The notes under the pieces were generated by a model. That model saw nothing but the letters and a program-made list of their open reading frames with translations, was not told where the DNA came from and searched no databases. From positions 83,921 through 147,920 of the forward strand of contig NZ_JAGQBH010000007.1 in NCBI RefSeq assembly GCF_024345535.1: a stretch of 64,000 nt of DNA. The letters are read 5' to 3'. A program made the translations under genes and the position numbers. Origin of the DNA: Cyanobium sp. N.Huapi 1H5. Lineage in GTDB: Bacteria; Cyanobacteriota; Cyanobacteriia; PCC-6307; Cyanobiaceae. Positions within the stretch are counted from its first letter, which is position 1; each line of letters opens with the position of its first letter. Shown here one piece after another: positions 27,858-35,896 of the stretch.

Positions 27858-28837
27858 GCCACGGCCCCCTGGTGGAACAGCCGGCCGATGATGTCCTCGA
27901 TCGGCGGGTCGGACACCGACAGATCGACCACGGTCAGGTCGGCCAGCAGGCGTCCAACCTGTTCGGTGAGGCGCTCCCGCGGGATCAGCAGCCGCACTTC
28001 CCGGCCCTCGATGGCCTCCACCTCGCCGTAGCTGGCGAAGGCCTCGGCCCCCAGGGGCGCGTGCAGCTCCAGGCGCACCTCCCGGCAGGGGGCGAGTCGC
28101 TGGGTGAGGGTCTCGAGGCTGCCGTCATAGAAGAGGCGGCCCTCGTGGATCAGCAGCACCCGCGGGCAGAGGGCGGTGATGTCGGCCATGTAATGGCTGG
28201 TGAGCAGCACGGTGGCCCCGAAGCGGCGGTTGTAGTCGGCCAGGAAGCTGCGCACCCGCGCCTGGGCGTTCACATCCAGCCCCAGGGTCGGTTCATCGAG
28301 GAACAGCACCGCCGGCCGGTGCAGCAGGGCCGCCAGCAGCTCCGCCTTCATCCGCTGGCCGAGGGAGAGCTTGCGCACCGGGCGGCGCAGTTCGTCCCCC
28401 AGCTCGAGCATCTCCGCCAGCTCGGCGATGCGGCGCCGGCTCTCCGCCGGGGGGATGCCGTAGACGGCGGCGTTGACCCGCAGGGAATCCAGCGGCGGCA
28501 GGTCCCAGATCAGCTGCTGCTTCTGGCCCATCACCAGGGTGATCTGGCTGAGGAAGTCCGCCTCCCGGTGCTGGGGCTGGCAGCCGGCCACCTCCACGCT
28601 GCCGCTGGTGGGGTGGATCAGGCCCGTGAGCATCTTGAGGGTGGTGGTCTTGCCGGCGCCATTGGCCCCCAGGAAGCCGACGAACTCCCCCGGCTCGATC
28701 GAGAAACTCACGTCCCGAACGGCCGCGATCAGGCGCTCGCGGCGGTTCACGAAGTGACGCAGGGTGCCGGCCAGTCCGGGTTGCTTGTCGGCCACCCGGT
28801 AGGTCTTGCCGAGGCCCTGCGCGCGGACGATGGCCAT
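27854..28837 (-). CDS. ABC-2 exporter ATP-binding protein
   Basis: 327 residues. Walker A GANGAGKT (57-64), a Q-loop in the ITLVMGQKQQLIWDLP segment, signature LSLGQRMKAEL, Walker B LFLDEPTLGLD, and the switch His in LLTSHYM. The C-terminal about 80-residue extension is usual for COG4586 ATPases. The insert before Walker A (LRHFVNRRERLIAAV) is also typical of this group. A Met five codons earlier is possible. First gene of the exporter operon. Confidence 0.9.
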   Translation of the reverse strand: MAIVRAQGLGKTYRVADKQPGLAGTLRHFVNRRERLIAAVRDVSFSIEPGEFVGFLGANGAGKTTTLKMLTGLIHPTSGSVEVAGCQPQHREADFLSQITLVMGQKQQLIWDLPPLDSLRVNAAVYGIPPAESRRRIAELAEMLELGDELRRPVRKLSLGQRMKAELLAALLHRPAVLFLDEPTLGLDVNAQARVRSFLADYNRRFGATVLLTSHYMADITALCPRVLLIHEGRLFYDGSLETLTQRLAPCREVRLELHAPLGAEAFASYGEVEAIEGREVRLLIPRERLTEQVGRLLADLTVVDLSVSDPPIEDIIGRLFHQGAVA

Positions 28838-28911
28838 GCGGTCGGGGGCCATGCGGATGGGGGCGGGCAGGCCCACCCTATCGACGGCCCCGCCCCGACC
28901 GGAGCCGCACC

Positions 28912-29196
28912 TCAGGCGGCCTCCGGGCACCAGCCGGAGCTCCGCTGCAGCGGCTCCAGCCAGCTCGGACAGCGCTGGGTGAGATGGTCCCCGTGGCAGA
29001 TCAGGGCCTGATGCCACTGGCAGCTCAGCAGGGGGATGCTGTCGGCGTCGGCGTGGTGACGGAACCACTGGCAGGTGAGGCAGACGTGCCGGCTGCGGCT
29101 GGGGAGCAGCTGCTCCGGCCCCAGATAGGGCCAGGTGTCGCGCTCTTGATCAGGGCGCGGAGCGGGCTCTGGGGCGGGGCCTGGGGCGGAGGACAT
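28912..29196 (-). CDS. Small Cys/His-rich protein, candidate LexA target
   Basis: 94 residues from MSSAPGPAP. The first 30 are Pro-rich. The C-terminal half has a conserved-looking metal-binding pattern: CLTCQWF ... LLSCQWHQALICHGDHLTQRCPSW, six Cys and several His. It resembles small cyanobacterial proteins of unknown function; zinc or Fe-S binding is possible. A perfect cyanobacterial LexA-type box sits 13 bp upstream of the ATG, so it may be DNA-damage inducible. It lies 74 bp upstream of the exporter ATPase on the same strand. Confidence 0.7.
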   Translation of the reverse strand: MSSAPGPAPEPAPRPDQERDTWPYLGPEQLLPSRSRHVCLTCQWFRHHADADSIPLLSCQWHQALICHGDHLTQRCPSWLEPLQRSSGWCPEAA

Positions 29197-29209
29197 GGCC
29201 ACGGAAAAC

Positions 29210-29223
29210 GGTACGCCTGTACT
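29210..29223 (-). promoter_or_regulatory. LexA (SOS) box-like palindrome
   Basis: GGTACGCCTGTACT on the + strand fits the cyanobacterial LexA consensus RGTACNNNDGTWCB at every position, and its core GTAC-N4-GTAC is symmetrical. It lies 13 bp upstream of the Cys-rich gene on the minus strand. Sites like this are expected about once per window by chance, so position is the main support. Confidence 0.5.
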
Positions 29224-29426
29224 AGCAGGAATCGGCCCTGCCGGCCAGCGCCGCCCAGCCGCAGCGGCACCGCTGCACAGTCGCAGCAGGACAGCAGCGG
29301 GTCCTCGGTGCTGCGGCCACGCCACCGAACCGGTTCAAGGATTCAGGTTCCAGATCCCCGTCACGGAACCCCGCCCGGGGAGCCACAATCGACGATCGGG
29401 GTCGCGCCGTTCGCCAAGCCTTCGCC

Positions 29427-30254
29427 ATGCTGATCCGGCTCGGTTGCGAACTGACCCTCTCCTGCTGGGCGCCGACCCCGGTGCTGGCCCTGGTCCATCC
29501 CCATGGCAGCCGCCTGGAGGACCGCCGCGGTCCCGAGCGACTGCGGTTGAGCCCGGACCGGATCGCCGAGGTGCTCACGGATGCCGACGGCAACCGTGCC
29601 TGCCGCTTCGTGGCCTCCACCGGCAGCACCACCCTGGGATTCGAGGTGGTGGTGGCCGACCCGGGCCTTCCCGATCCAGTGGCGCCGGAGGTGGGGGAGT
29701 GTCCGGTGGGGTCGTTGCCGATCGTCACCTACCCCTACCTCAACCCCAGCCGCTACTGCGACACCGATCGCCTCGCGCAGGTCGCCTGGGGGCGCTTCGG
29801 CGGCGTCCGGCCCGGCTGGTCACGGGTGCAGGCCATCTGCGACTGGGTGCACGAGCAGCTCCGCTTCGACTACGGCGCCGCCCGCAGCGACAAGACCGCC
29901 CACGACGCCCTGCGCGAGGGGCGCGGCGTCTGCCGCGACTTCGCCCACCTGGCCATCAGCCTCTGCCGCTGCCTCAACATCCCCGCCCGCTACTGCACCG
30001 GCTACCTGGGGTACACGGGCACCACGCCCCTGCCCGAACCGATCGACTACTCGGCCTGGTTCGAGGCGTTTCTGGAGGATCGCTGGCACGTCTTCGACCC
30101 CCGTCACAATCGCCCCCGCATCGGCCGGGTGCTGATCGCCCGGGGGCGGGATGCGGCCGATGTGCCCTTCCTGCGTTCCTTCGGCGACCACCAGCTCACC
30201 GGCTTCCGCGTCATCACCGAAGAGCTGGCCACCCCCGGGTCTCCCTGCCCCTGA
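29427..30254 (+). CDS. Transglutaminase-like cysteine protease family protein
   Basis: 275 residues. An N-terminal beta domain (about 1-125) precedes a transglutaminase core. Catalytic residues are visible: C169 in GRGVCRDFAHL, H221 in RWHVFDPRHN, and D224. Many bacterial members are peptidases or part of amide-bond-forming/hydrolysing systems. No signal peptide, so cytoplasmic. A second transglutaminase of a different subtype is at 35000-35893. Confidence 0.88.
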   Translation: MLIRLGCELTLSCWAPTPVLALVHPHGSRLEDRRGPERLRLSPDRIAEVLTDADGNRACRFVASTGSTTLGFEVVVADPGLPDPVAPEVGECPVGSLPIVTYPYLNPSRYCDTDRLAQVAWGRFGGVRPGWSRVQAICDWVHEQLRFDYGAARSDKTAHDALREGRGVCRDFAHLAISLCRCLNIPARYCTGYLGYTGTTPLPEPIDYSAWFEAFLEDRWHVFDPRHNRPRIGRVLIARGRDAADVPFLRSFGDHQLTGFRVITEELATPGSPCP

Positions 30255-30277
30255 CCGCGCTGAAGTGTGGAGAATTC

Positions 30278-30436
30278 ATGCGCTGGGCCAGCCTGCGGGG
30301 CATCGGCGGCAGAATCCCCCTGAGTTCAGGCGCCCTCGAGCCCGTCGAACGGTTCCTGACAACAGTCGCCGACAACAGCCCCGACAAGGGCCACGACAAC
30401 AGCCCCAGTCAACCGTTGGCTGGGGCGGCAGCCTGA
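30278..30436 (+). CDS. Possible small ORF, 52 residues
   Basis: Starts MRWASLRGIGGRIP with GGAG 6 bp before the ATG. The C-terminal half (DNSPDKGHDNSPSQP) is encoded by an imperfect direct DNA repeat containing GACAACAGCCCC. No family similarity seen. It lies in the 285-bp gap before the DUF723-like gene and may simply be non-coding. The rest of the gap holds a GC hairpin (about 30459-30478) and a run of T at 30509-30514. Confidence 0.25.
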   Translation: MRWASLRGIGGRIPLSSGALEPVERFLTTVADNSPDKGHDNSPSQPLAGAAA

Positions 30437-30539
30437 CCCCCGGAGCCCATCGGCCCCGTCCATGGGAACGGGGTTCGGAGGGCCGTCAACCTGACGCCTT
30501 TGATCTGGTTTTTTCTCCCTGACTCACGCGGATCGACCC

Positions 30540-30854
30540 ATGGGCTTACGGATCGATGAAGCCACGTTTCTGGAGCGAGCCCTATCCAGATTCGGCGGCC
30601 GATACGATTATTCGCAGATCAACTACAAGAGTTACCGCAGTCCGGTCAAGATCCGCTGCCTGGAACATCCTGTCCGGGAGATCGTGATTACCCCGGAGCG
30701 TCATCTTCAGACGACCGGTGGCTGCAAGTACTGCCTCAGAAACTATCGCAACCAGACCCTCGAGCGGGTCCTGAGGTTGGATTGCGAGCCCAGCGAGCGC
30801 CCCGCACCCCTCCCGGCGCCACCAGTGGTGGCACCGAAAAGTAAAGCTGTGTGA
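30540..30854 (+). CDS. Short DUF723-like zinc-ribbon protein
   Basis: 104 residues: [31 protein letters not shown] then [19 protein letters not shown]. This is the small F...A...G..YDYS..Y......I.C......P..HL...GC..C module often found next to, or inside, HNH and other nucleases. Here it stands alone with a Pro-rich tail and no nuclease motif. Probably nucleic-acid binding; function unknown. It precedes cpcL by 73 bp on the same strand. Confidence 0.65.
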   Translation: MGLRIDEATFLERALSRFGGRYDYSQINYKSYRSPVKIRCLEHPVREIVITPERHLQTTGGCKYCLRNYRNQTLERVLRLDCEPSERPAPLPAPPVVAPKSKAV

Positions 30855-30927
30855 GGGATCCGCCCGGTTGCCCAAGGTCAGTTTTCTTGACGGTTATCTT
30901 TCCGAGTCATTCACCTTGAATCCCTCC

Positions 30928-31695
30928 ATGGCCCTGCCTCTGCTCGCCGCCCGACCCTCGAGCCTCAATGCCAGGGTGCCGAGTTTCGCGATCGCCAGTG
31001 AGGAATCCCCCCGCCAGGCCGTCGCCACCCTGGAGACCCGCAAGGCCTCCGGAGACCGCCTCAGCCTCGATGTCCAGATCGAGCAGGCCTACCGCCAGAT
31101 CTTCTTCCACGCCTTCAAGGTGGACCGTGAAGCGGTGCTCGAATCCCAGCTGTGCAGCGGACAGATCACCATGAGGGATTTCATCCGTGGGCTGCTGCTT
31201 TCCAGGCGATTCCGTGAAGGTTTCTATGATTGCAACAGCAATTATCGCCTGGTTGAACAACTGGTCGGCAGGGTTCTTGGGCGGCCGGTGTATGGGGAAC
31301 AGGAGCGGATCCGCTATTCGATCCTGATTGCTCAGCACGGGCTCGTGGCTCTGGTGGACACCCTGCTCGACTCGCCCGAGTATCTCGAAGCGTTCGGTTA
31401 CGACACCGTGCCCTACCAGCGTTCGCGGGTGCTGCCGGGCCGCGCCCAGGGCGAGCGCCCCTTCAATCAGCAGGCTCCCCGCTACGACGGCCGCTGGCGT
31501 GACGTGCTCGCCAGCCGGGCGCCCCGCGGTGCCAACCCCTGGTCCCCCGGCACCCCGCGTCCCGCCTGGCTCGGGGAGCAGCCCTCGCCCCTGGCCCGCC
31601 AGATCTGGCAGGGGCTGGTCACCGCCGGTGGCTTCGCCATCACCGGCCTGGTCCTGTGGACCGCGGCGGCCATGCTCAGCACCGGAACGCCCTGA
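30928..31695 (+). CDS. cpcL: CpcL-type phycobilisome rod linker with C-terminal membrane anchor
   Basis: 255 residues. It begins [17 protein letters not shown], the conserved CpcG/CpcL N-terminus, which fixes the start. The phycobilisome linker domain spans about 45-160 ([15 protein letters not shown]...[19 protein letters not shown]...[16 protein letters not shown]...PEYLEAFG). The C-terminus has one hydrophobic helix (about 232-252, [21 protein letters not shown]), which separates membrane-bound CpcL (CpcG2) from core-attaching CpcG. CpcL rods lack an allophycocyanin core and deliver energy preferentially to photosystem I. The gene is followed by ocp, crtW and frp on the same strand. Confidence 0.9.
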   Translation: MALPLLAARPSSLNARVPSFAIASEESPRQAVATLETRKASGDRLSLDVQIEQAYRQIFFHAFKVDREAVLESQLCSGQITMRDFIRGLLLSRRFREGFYDCNSNYRLVEQLVGRVLGRPVYGEQERIRYSILIAQHGLVALVDTLLDSPEYLEAFGYDTVPYQRSRVLPGRAQGERPFNQQAPRYDGRWRDVLASRAPRGANPWSPGTPRPAWLGEQPSPLARQIWQGLVTAGGFAITGLVLWTAAAMLSTGTP

Positions 31696-31886
31696 GCGCC
31701 TCCCGCCGGCAGGGTTTGCCGGGAGGTCGTGATCCGCAGCACGGTGAGATGGATCTGAGTCCTACTTGCTGTGCTGACGGACACGAAATCGTGCTTTCCT
31801 TGGTTTCAGGTGGTCGCAACACCGTCGCCGCCACCACCATGCATTAGGATTTGTAAAGATTTCTTGACCTTCCGGAGGTGCCTGTC
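31696..31886 (+). promoter_or_regulatory. Intergenic leader upstream of ocp
   Basis: 191 bp without a gene. It is rather T-rich before ocp. TAGGAT at 31845-31850 could be a -10 with a leader of about 30 nt, but no -35 hexamer sits at the normal distance. The ocp ribosome site is GGAGGTG, 6 bp before the ATG. Confidence 0.35.
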
Positions 31887-32843
31887 ATGTTCACGCTCGA
31901 AAAAGCGACCCAGATCTTCCCGGATACCCTCTCGGCCGACGTGGTGCCGGCCCTGACGGCCCGCTTCAGTCTCCTGAGCGCCGAGGACCAGCTGGCCCTG
32001 ATCTGGTTCGCCTATCTCGAGATGGGCAAGACCATCACCATCGCTGCCCCAGGTGCGGCCCGCATGCAGTTCGCCGAGCCGGTGCTGAACCGGATCAAGG
32101 CGATGACCTTCGCGGAGCAGAGCCAGGTGATGGTGGACCTGGCCAACCGGTCGGATACCGACATCTGCCGCACCTACGCGATCTGGTCGGTCAACATCAA
32201 ACTCGGCTTCTGGTATCGCCTGGGTGAGTGGATGGAGGAGGGCATCGTCGCCCCCATCCCCGAGGGCTACCAGCTCTCCGCCAACGCCGCCTCGGTGCTC
32301 TCCTCGCTGAAGGGCATCGATGCGGGCCAGCAGATCACCGTGCTGCGCAACTTCGTCGTCGACATGGGCTTCGACCCCAGCAAGGTGGACGGCACGGAGC
32401 GCATCGCCGAGCCGATCGTGCTGCCGACGGCCCCTGAGCAGCGCACCAGGGTCTCGATCGCGGGCATCGACAATGCCACGATCCTCTCCTATATGGATCT
32501 GCTGAATGCCAACGATTTCGACCAGCTGATCCAGCTGTTCCTGCCCGACGGCGCCCTTCAGCCCCCCTTCCAGCGGCCCATCGTCGGCACCGACGCCATC
32601 CTGCGCTTCTTCCGCGAAGACTGCCAGAACCTCAAGCTGCTGCCCGAAACCGGCGTCAGCGAGCCCTCCGATGGCGGTTTCACCCAGATCAAGGTGACCG
32701 GAAAGGTGCAGACCCCCTGGTTCGGCGCCGGTGTCGGCATGAACGTGGCCTGGCGTTTCCTGCTCGATCCCGACAACAAGATCTACTTCGTGGCGATCGA
32801 TCTGCTGGCCTCCCCCGCCGAACTGCTCAAGTTCGCCCGCTGA
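31887..32843 (+). CDS. ocp: Orange carotenoid protein (OCP)
   Basis: 318 residues, aligning over its full length with Synechocystis OCP from memory. It has the helical carotenoid-binding N-terminal domain (about 15-160) and the NTF2-like C-terminal domain (about 190-318). Key residues kept: the ketocarotenoid hydrogen-bond pair (Y202 and W289 here, equal to Y201 and W288), R154 (R155) and the N-terminal-domain aromatics. The salt-bridge partner E244 is Asp here (D245), a conservative change. The ATG is preferred over an upstream in-frame GTG because GGAGGTG is well spaced. Role: blue-light-activated quencher of phycobilisomes and singlet-oxygen scavenger. Co-located with crtW (its pigment) and frp (its reset factor). 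Confidence 0.97.
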   Translation: MFTLEKATQIFPDTLSADVVPALTARFSLLSAEDQLALIWFAYLEMGKTITIAAPGAARMQFAEPVLNRIKAMTFAEQSQVMVDLANRSDTDICRTYAIWSVNIKLGFWYRLGEWMEEGIVAPIPEGYQLSANAASVLSSLKGIDAGQQITVLRNFVVDMGFDPSKVDGTERIAEPIVLPTAPEQRTRVSIAGIDNATILSYMDLLNANDFDQLIQLFLPDGALQPPFQRPIVGTDAILRFFREDCQNLKLLPETGVSEPSDGGFTQIKVTGKVQTPWFGAGVGMNVAWRFLLDPDNKIYFVAIDLLASPAELLKFAR

Positions 32844-32878
32844 GGAGTCCGTTCACCCTCCCCGCGCCCGCGGGCCCC

Positions 32879-33703
32879 GTGACCGGGGAGGCCTCGGCCT
32901 CTCCGGTCACACTGGCTTGGGAAGGCGCCGGTCTCCTGCTGGGCACAGGGATCTTCGGGGGCTGGCTGGCCACCCTGGTGCTGGCGCTGCTGGCGGATCC
33001 CGCTGGCTGGACACCGGCGGCACTGGGGCTGGTCATTGCCCTGCGCACGTTCCTGCAGACGGGCCTGTTCATCCTTGGCCACGATGCGATGCACCGCACC
33101 CTGGTGCCGGGGCAGCAGCGGCTCAACGACGGCCTCGGCCGGCTGGCCCTGCTCTTCTACGCCGGCCTTCCCTACGCCCGCTGCCGCCGCCACCACCTGC
33201 GCCATCACCGTTTCCCCGGCAGCCGCCGTGATCCGGACTTCCGTCGGGCCAGTGGTGACGGGGTCCTGCGTTGGTATGCCCGGTTCATGGCCAACTACCT
33301 CTCCCTGGGCCAGCTGCTCCTGCTCCTGGCCAGCTGGCTGGCCGTGGCCGGCAGCCTGATGTTGCTGGAGCCCCGGCGGGCACTGGCCGTTCCCATCTTC
33401 TGGGTGCTGCCGCTGGTTCTCAGCTCGTTCCAGCTGTTCCTGTTCGGCACTTACCTTCCCCATCGCGGCGACGGATCCGGCCCCGCCGGCCCCCATGCCG
33501 TCCGAAGCCTGGGGTTCCCCCACCTCCTCTCCCTGCTGGCCTGTTATCACTTCGGGTACCACCGGGAGCACCATGCCCACCCGGGGGTGCCGTGGTTCCG
33601 GCTGCCGCAGTTGCGGCGGTGCGTTTCCGAACGTCACGGCCATGCTCCCGGCCATGGTTACGGCCCCGCCGATGACTCGCGTCCGCTCAGGCCCGGGCGT
33701 TAA
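32879..33703 (+). CDS. crtW: Beta-carotene ketolase CrtW
   Basis: About 274 residues from a GTG (35 bp after ocp; no better start visible). Di-iron membrane oxygenase His boxes: HDAMHRT, RRHHLRHHRFPGS, and CYHFGYHREHHAHPGVPW(F)RLP, with FGTYLPHR between, all matching bacterial/cyanobacterial CrtW. It adds 4-keto groups to beta-carotene, giving echinenone or canthaxanthin, the pigments OCP needs. Adjacent position to ocp strongly supports this. It should sit in the membrane. Confidence 0.93.
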   Translation: MTGEASASPVTLAWEGAGLLLGTGIFGGWLATLVLALLADPAGWTPAALGLVIALRTFLQTGLFILGHDAMHRTLVPGQQRLNDGLGRLALLFYAGLPYARCRRHHLRHHRFPGSRRDPDFRRASGDGVLRWYARFMANYLSLGQLLLLLASWLAVAGSLMLLEPRRALAVPIFWVLPLVLSSFQLFLFGTYLPHRGDGSGPAGPHAVRSLGFPHLLSLLACYHFGYHREHHAHPGVPWFRLPQLRRCVSERHGHAPGHGYGPADDSRPLRPGR

Positions 33704-33728
33704 CGTCCAAATTCAGCTGTTGAGACCC

Positions 33729-34055
33729 ATGGTGAGTGCGGTATTGGAGTGGACGGATCAGGAGCAGCAGGTGGCACGCCGCGCCTTCGACAAGGCCCAC
33801 TCCAGAGCCGCGATCGGCATCATCCGTGCCGTTCAGGCCCATGCCAGCCGCATGGATTCCGTGGAGGAATGCTGGAAACTGCATGACTTTCTCAGCATCC
33901 AACGCCATGAGATCGAAGGACGTTTCGATTTCCGCCTCCCCGGTCTGCTGTTTGTCTTCGCCAGCCTGGTGAAGGATGGCCTGCTGCAGGTCGAGGAACT
34001 TGAAGGACTCGAACGGGACAAGCTCAACAAGATCACGGCGATGTCGCGCATGTGA
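33729..34055 (+). CDS. frp: Fluorescence recovery protein (FRP)
   Basis: 108 residues, the usual FRP size, all helical. The FRP signature CWKLHDFLSIQRHEIEGRFDFR is present, with W49, H52, D53 and R59 corresponding to W50, H53, D54 and R60 of Synechocystis FRP, which bind OCP. Then LLFVFASLVKDGLLQVEEL. It starts 25 bp after crtW on the same strand. FRP detaches red OCP from the phycobilisome and speeds its return to the inactive form. Its presence predicts that this OCP is of the FRP-controlled OCP1 class. Confidence 0.93.
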   Translation: MVSAVLEWTDQEQQVARRAFDKAHSRAAIGIIRAVQAHASRMDSVEECWKLHDFLSIQRHEIEGRFDFRLPGLLFVFASLVKDGLLQVEELEGLERDKLNKITAMSRM

Positions 34056-34277
34056 GGGGGACGCCGCAGATCTGCTGCACCGCTCCGCCCGGATCGCCTT
34101 TCACGCCTGCCTTTGGCCGCCGCCGCCGCCGGCCGGCCGGTCCTCCCGACCCGCTACGCCTGGGGTCCCGGCCCATGGGGGCTGTAGGGTAGGGAAGATT
34201 CCAAGATTTCTCTCCAGCGAGCTCATCACTTTCTAAAAGGGCTGTCGAAGGATCGGTTCATAGTTTTTTTCAGGTTC

Positions 34278-34619
34278 ATGACCATTTACATCGGAAATCT
34301 TTCCTTCGACGCCGAAGTGGAAGACGTGAAGAACCTTTTCGCCCAGTACGGCGAACTGCGCCAGTGCACCCTGCCCCTCGATCGCGACACGGGTCGCAAG
34401 CGCGGTTTCGCGTTCGTCGAGATGACCAACGACGCCGACGAGACCAAGGCCATCGATGATCTTCAGGATGTCGAGTGGATGGGCCGCAGCATCCGTGTGA
34501 ACAAGGCCGAGCCCCGCACCGGCGGCGGCGGTGGCGGTGGTCGCTCCGGTGGCGGCGGCGGCTACGGCGGTGGTGGTGGCGGTGGCTACGGCGGCGGCGG
34601 TGGCCGCAGCCGCTACTGA
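34278..34619 (+). CDS. Gly-rich RRM RNA-binding protein (Rbp)
   Basis: 113 residues: a single RRM with RNP2 IYIGNL (residues 3-8) and RNP1 KRGFAFVEM (41-49), then a Gly-rich tail with GGGYGGGGGG repeats ending RSRY, as in cyanobacterial Rbp proteins (type I, Gly-rich, often cold-induced). The start MTIYIGNL is standard. A 222-bp leader region separates it from frp and it ends with a strong terminator. Known roles of the family: mRNA localisation to thylakoids and cold acclimation. Confidence 0.95.
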   Translation: MTIYIGNLSFDAEVEDVKNLFAQYGELRQCTLPLDRDTGRKRGFAFVEMTNDADETKAIDDLQDVEWMGRSIRVNKAEPRTGGGGGGGRSGGGGGYGGGGGGGYGGGGGRSRY

Positions 34620-34666
34620 GTCATTTCCGGATCACCGGGCCCCGCTGGGCACCGGTTTCCCTTTCC

Positions 34667-34697
34667 CCGCCCCTGGGTTTCCAGGGGCGGTTTTTTT
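34667..34697 (+). terminator. Rho-independent terminator after the RNA-binding protein gene
   Basis: CCGCCCCTGG-GTTT-CCAGGGGCGG, a perfect 10-bp stem with a 4-nt loop, followed by seven T. It sits 47 bp after the stop codon. Confidence 0.9.
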
Positions 34698-34808
34698 GTC
34701 GGTTCGCTTCCCTGCCGTTAGCGCCACCGCATGTGGGGAGTCCGGCACGGATCGAAAGACACTCTGCTGCTGCGGCCCGTTGGCCTGGCCGGGGGGCAGA
34801 TTGGGCCC

Positions 34809-35021
34809 ATGAGTGATCCCAGCCCTCGCGGCCGGTACCGGGTCCGACCCGCCGACCAGAACGAGACCACCGTGCCCAACGAGGTGACCGGCCCGACCTT
34901 CGACCACCGCGATGAGGCGGAGCGGTATGCCCACAGCCTGGTGCTTGCCCACCAGGCCCCTGTGGTGGTCGAGAAGCTGGCGCCCGCCGGCTGCTGGCTT
35001 CAGCTCGGGATCATCGGCTGA
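34809..35021 (+). CDS. Hypothetical protein, 70 residues
   Basis: MSDPSPRGRYRVRPADQNETTVPNEVTG... a small basic/acidic protein with DHRDEAERYAHSLVLAHQAPVVVEKL, a plausible alpha/beta fold. Not recognised. The ATG is chosen because the frame upstream lies in the intergenic region. Its end overlaps the transglutaminase gene end by 22 bp (convergent). Confidence 0.5.
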   Translation: MSDPSPRGRYRVRPADQNETTVPNEVTGPTFDHRDEAERYAHSLVLAHQAPVVVEKLAPAGCWLQLGIIG

Positions 35022-35893
35022 GGCGAAGCCTCCAGCTCCCCGAGCTCTTCGGCGGCCTGCAGACGGATCAGGTAGGTGAGGCTGGAGCCCACGCCGGTGC
35101 CGCGGTAGCGGCCGCTGACCGGCGCCGCCAGTTGGTGATCGGGCGCGGCGGCCAGGACCAAGTGGCCATCGGCCACCGCCAGGCCCAGGCTGGGGTCGAA
35201 TCCCCGCCAGCCGCCTCCGGGCAGATACACCTCCGCCCAGGCGTGCAGCTCGTGCTCGCTCACCTCGGGGGGGTGGTGCATCGAGTAGCCGCTCACGAAC
35301 CGCGCCGCCAGTCCCTGGCTGCGGCAGGCCACCACATAGAGCATGGCGGTGTCCCGGCAGGCTCCGGTGAGCGTGCGGAGCGTCTCGGCCGCATCGGTGG
35401 GCTCCCCCTCCAGCCGGCCGACATGGTGAAAGCCGTGGTGGATCTCATCGGCGAGGGCGCTGAGGAAGGCGGTGGCCGATCCGTCGACCCGGTCGGCGAT
35501 GGCCTGGGCCCAGGCCCGCACCTCCGGATCGGCCCGATCCTGCAGACAGCCCGCCAGGGAGCGGGCCTCCGCCTCCGGGTAGATCACCGGCAGGTGCTGG
35601 GCCTCCCGGTGGGTGACGATCCAGTCGTAGGGGTTGCTGCGCAGGGTTTCCACCAGCATGTCCACCGTGATCGTGAGCTGGTCCCGCTCCTGCTGGAACC
35701 AGGCCACCATCGCGTCGGTGCCATCGGGCTCCAGCACCCGGCTCAGCCCCGCCGGAGGCTCCTCCAGCCGCAGGTGGTGCTCGAGGATCCTCTGGCTGCC
35801 GTCCTGGCGGGGGGTGAGCCGCAGAGCCATCGGCTCCAGAAAGACGGGCCGGTCGTAGGTGTAGCTGAGGCGATGGTGGATGCGGAAGAACAT
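35000..35893 (-). CDS. Transglutaminase family protein (N-terminal domain subtype)
   Basis: 297 residues. It begins MFFRIHHRLSYTYDRPVFLEPMALRLTPRQ, the bacterial transglutaminase N-terminal domain, and carries the core with C179 in GACRDTAMLY, H217 in ELHAWAEVYLP and D233 in GFDPS. This is the cyanobacterial/proteobacterial COG1305 subtype. It is followed by a hypothetical gene on the + strand whose end it overlaps by 22 bp. Cytoplasmic. Substrate unknown; some relatives are encoded with circularly permuted ATP-grasp and alpha-E proteins, not seen here. Confidence 0.88.
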   Translation of the reverse strand: MFFRIHHRLSYTYDRPVFLEPMALRLTPRQDGSQRILEHHLRLEEPPAGLSRVLEPDGTDAMVAWFQQERDQLTITVDMLVETLRSNPYDWIVTHREAQHLPVIYPEAEARSLAGCLQDRADPEVRAWAQAIADRVDGSATAFLSALADEIHHGFHHVGRLEGEPTDAAETLRTLTGACRDTAMLYVVACRSQGLAARFVSGYSMHHPPEVSEHELHAWAEVYLPGGGWRGFDPSLGLAVADGHLVLAAAPDHQLAAPVSGRYRGTGVGSSLTYLIRLQAAEELGELEASPQPMIPS

Positions 35894-35896
35894 CGC

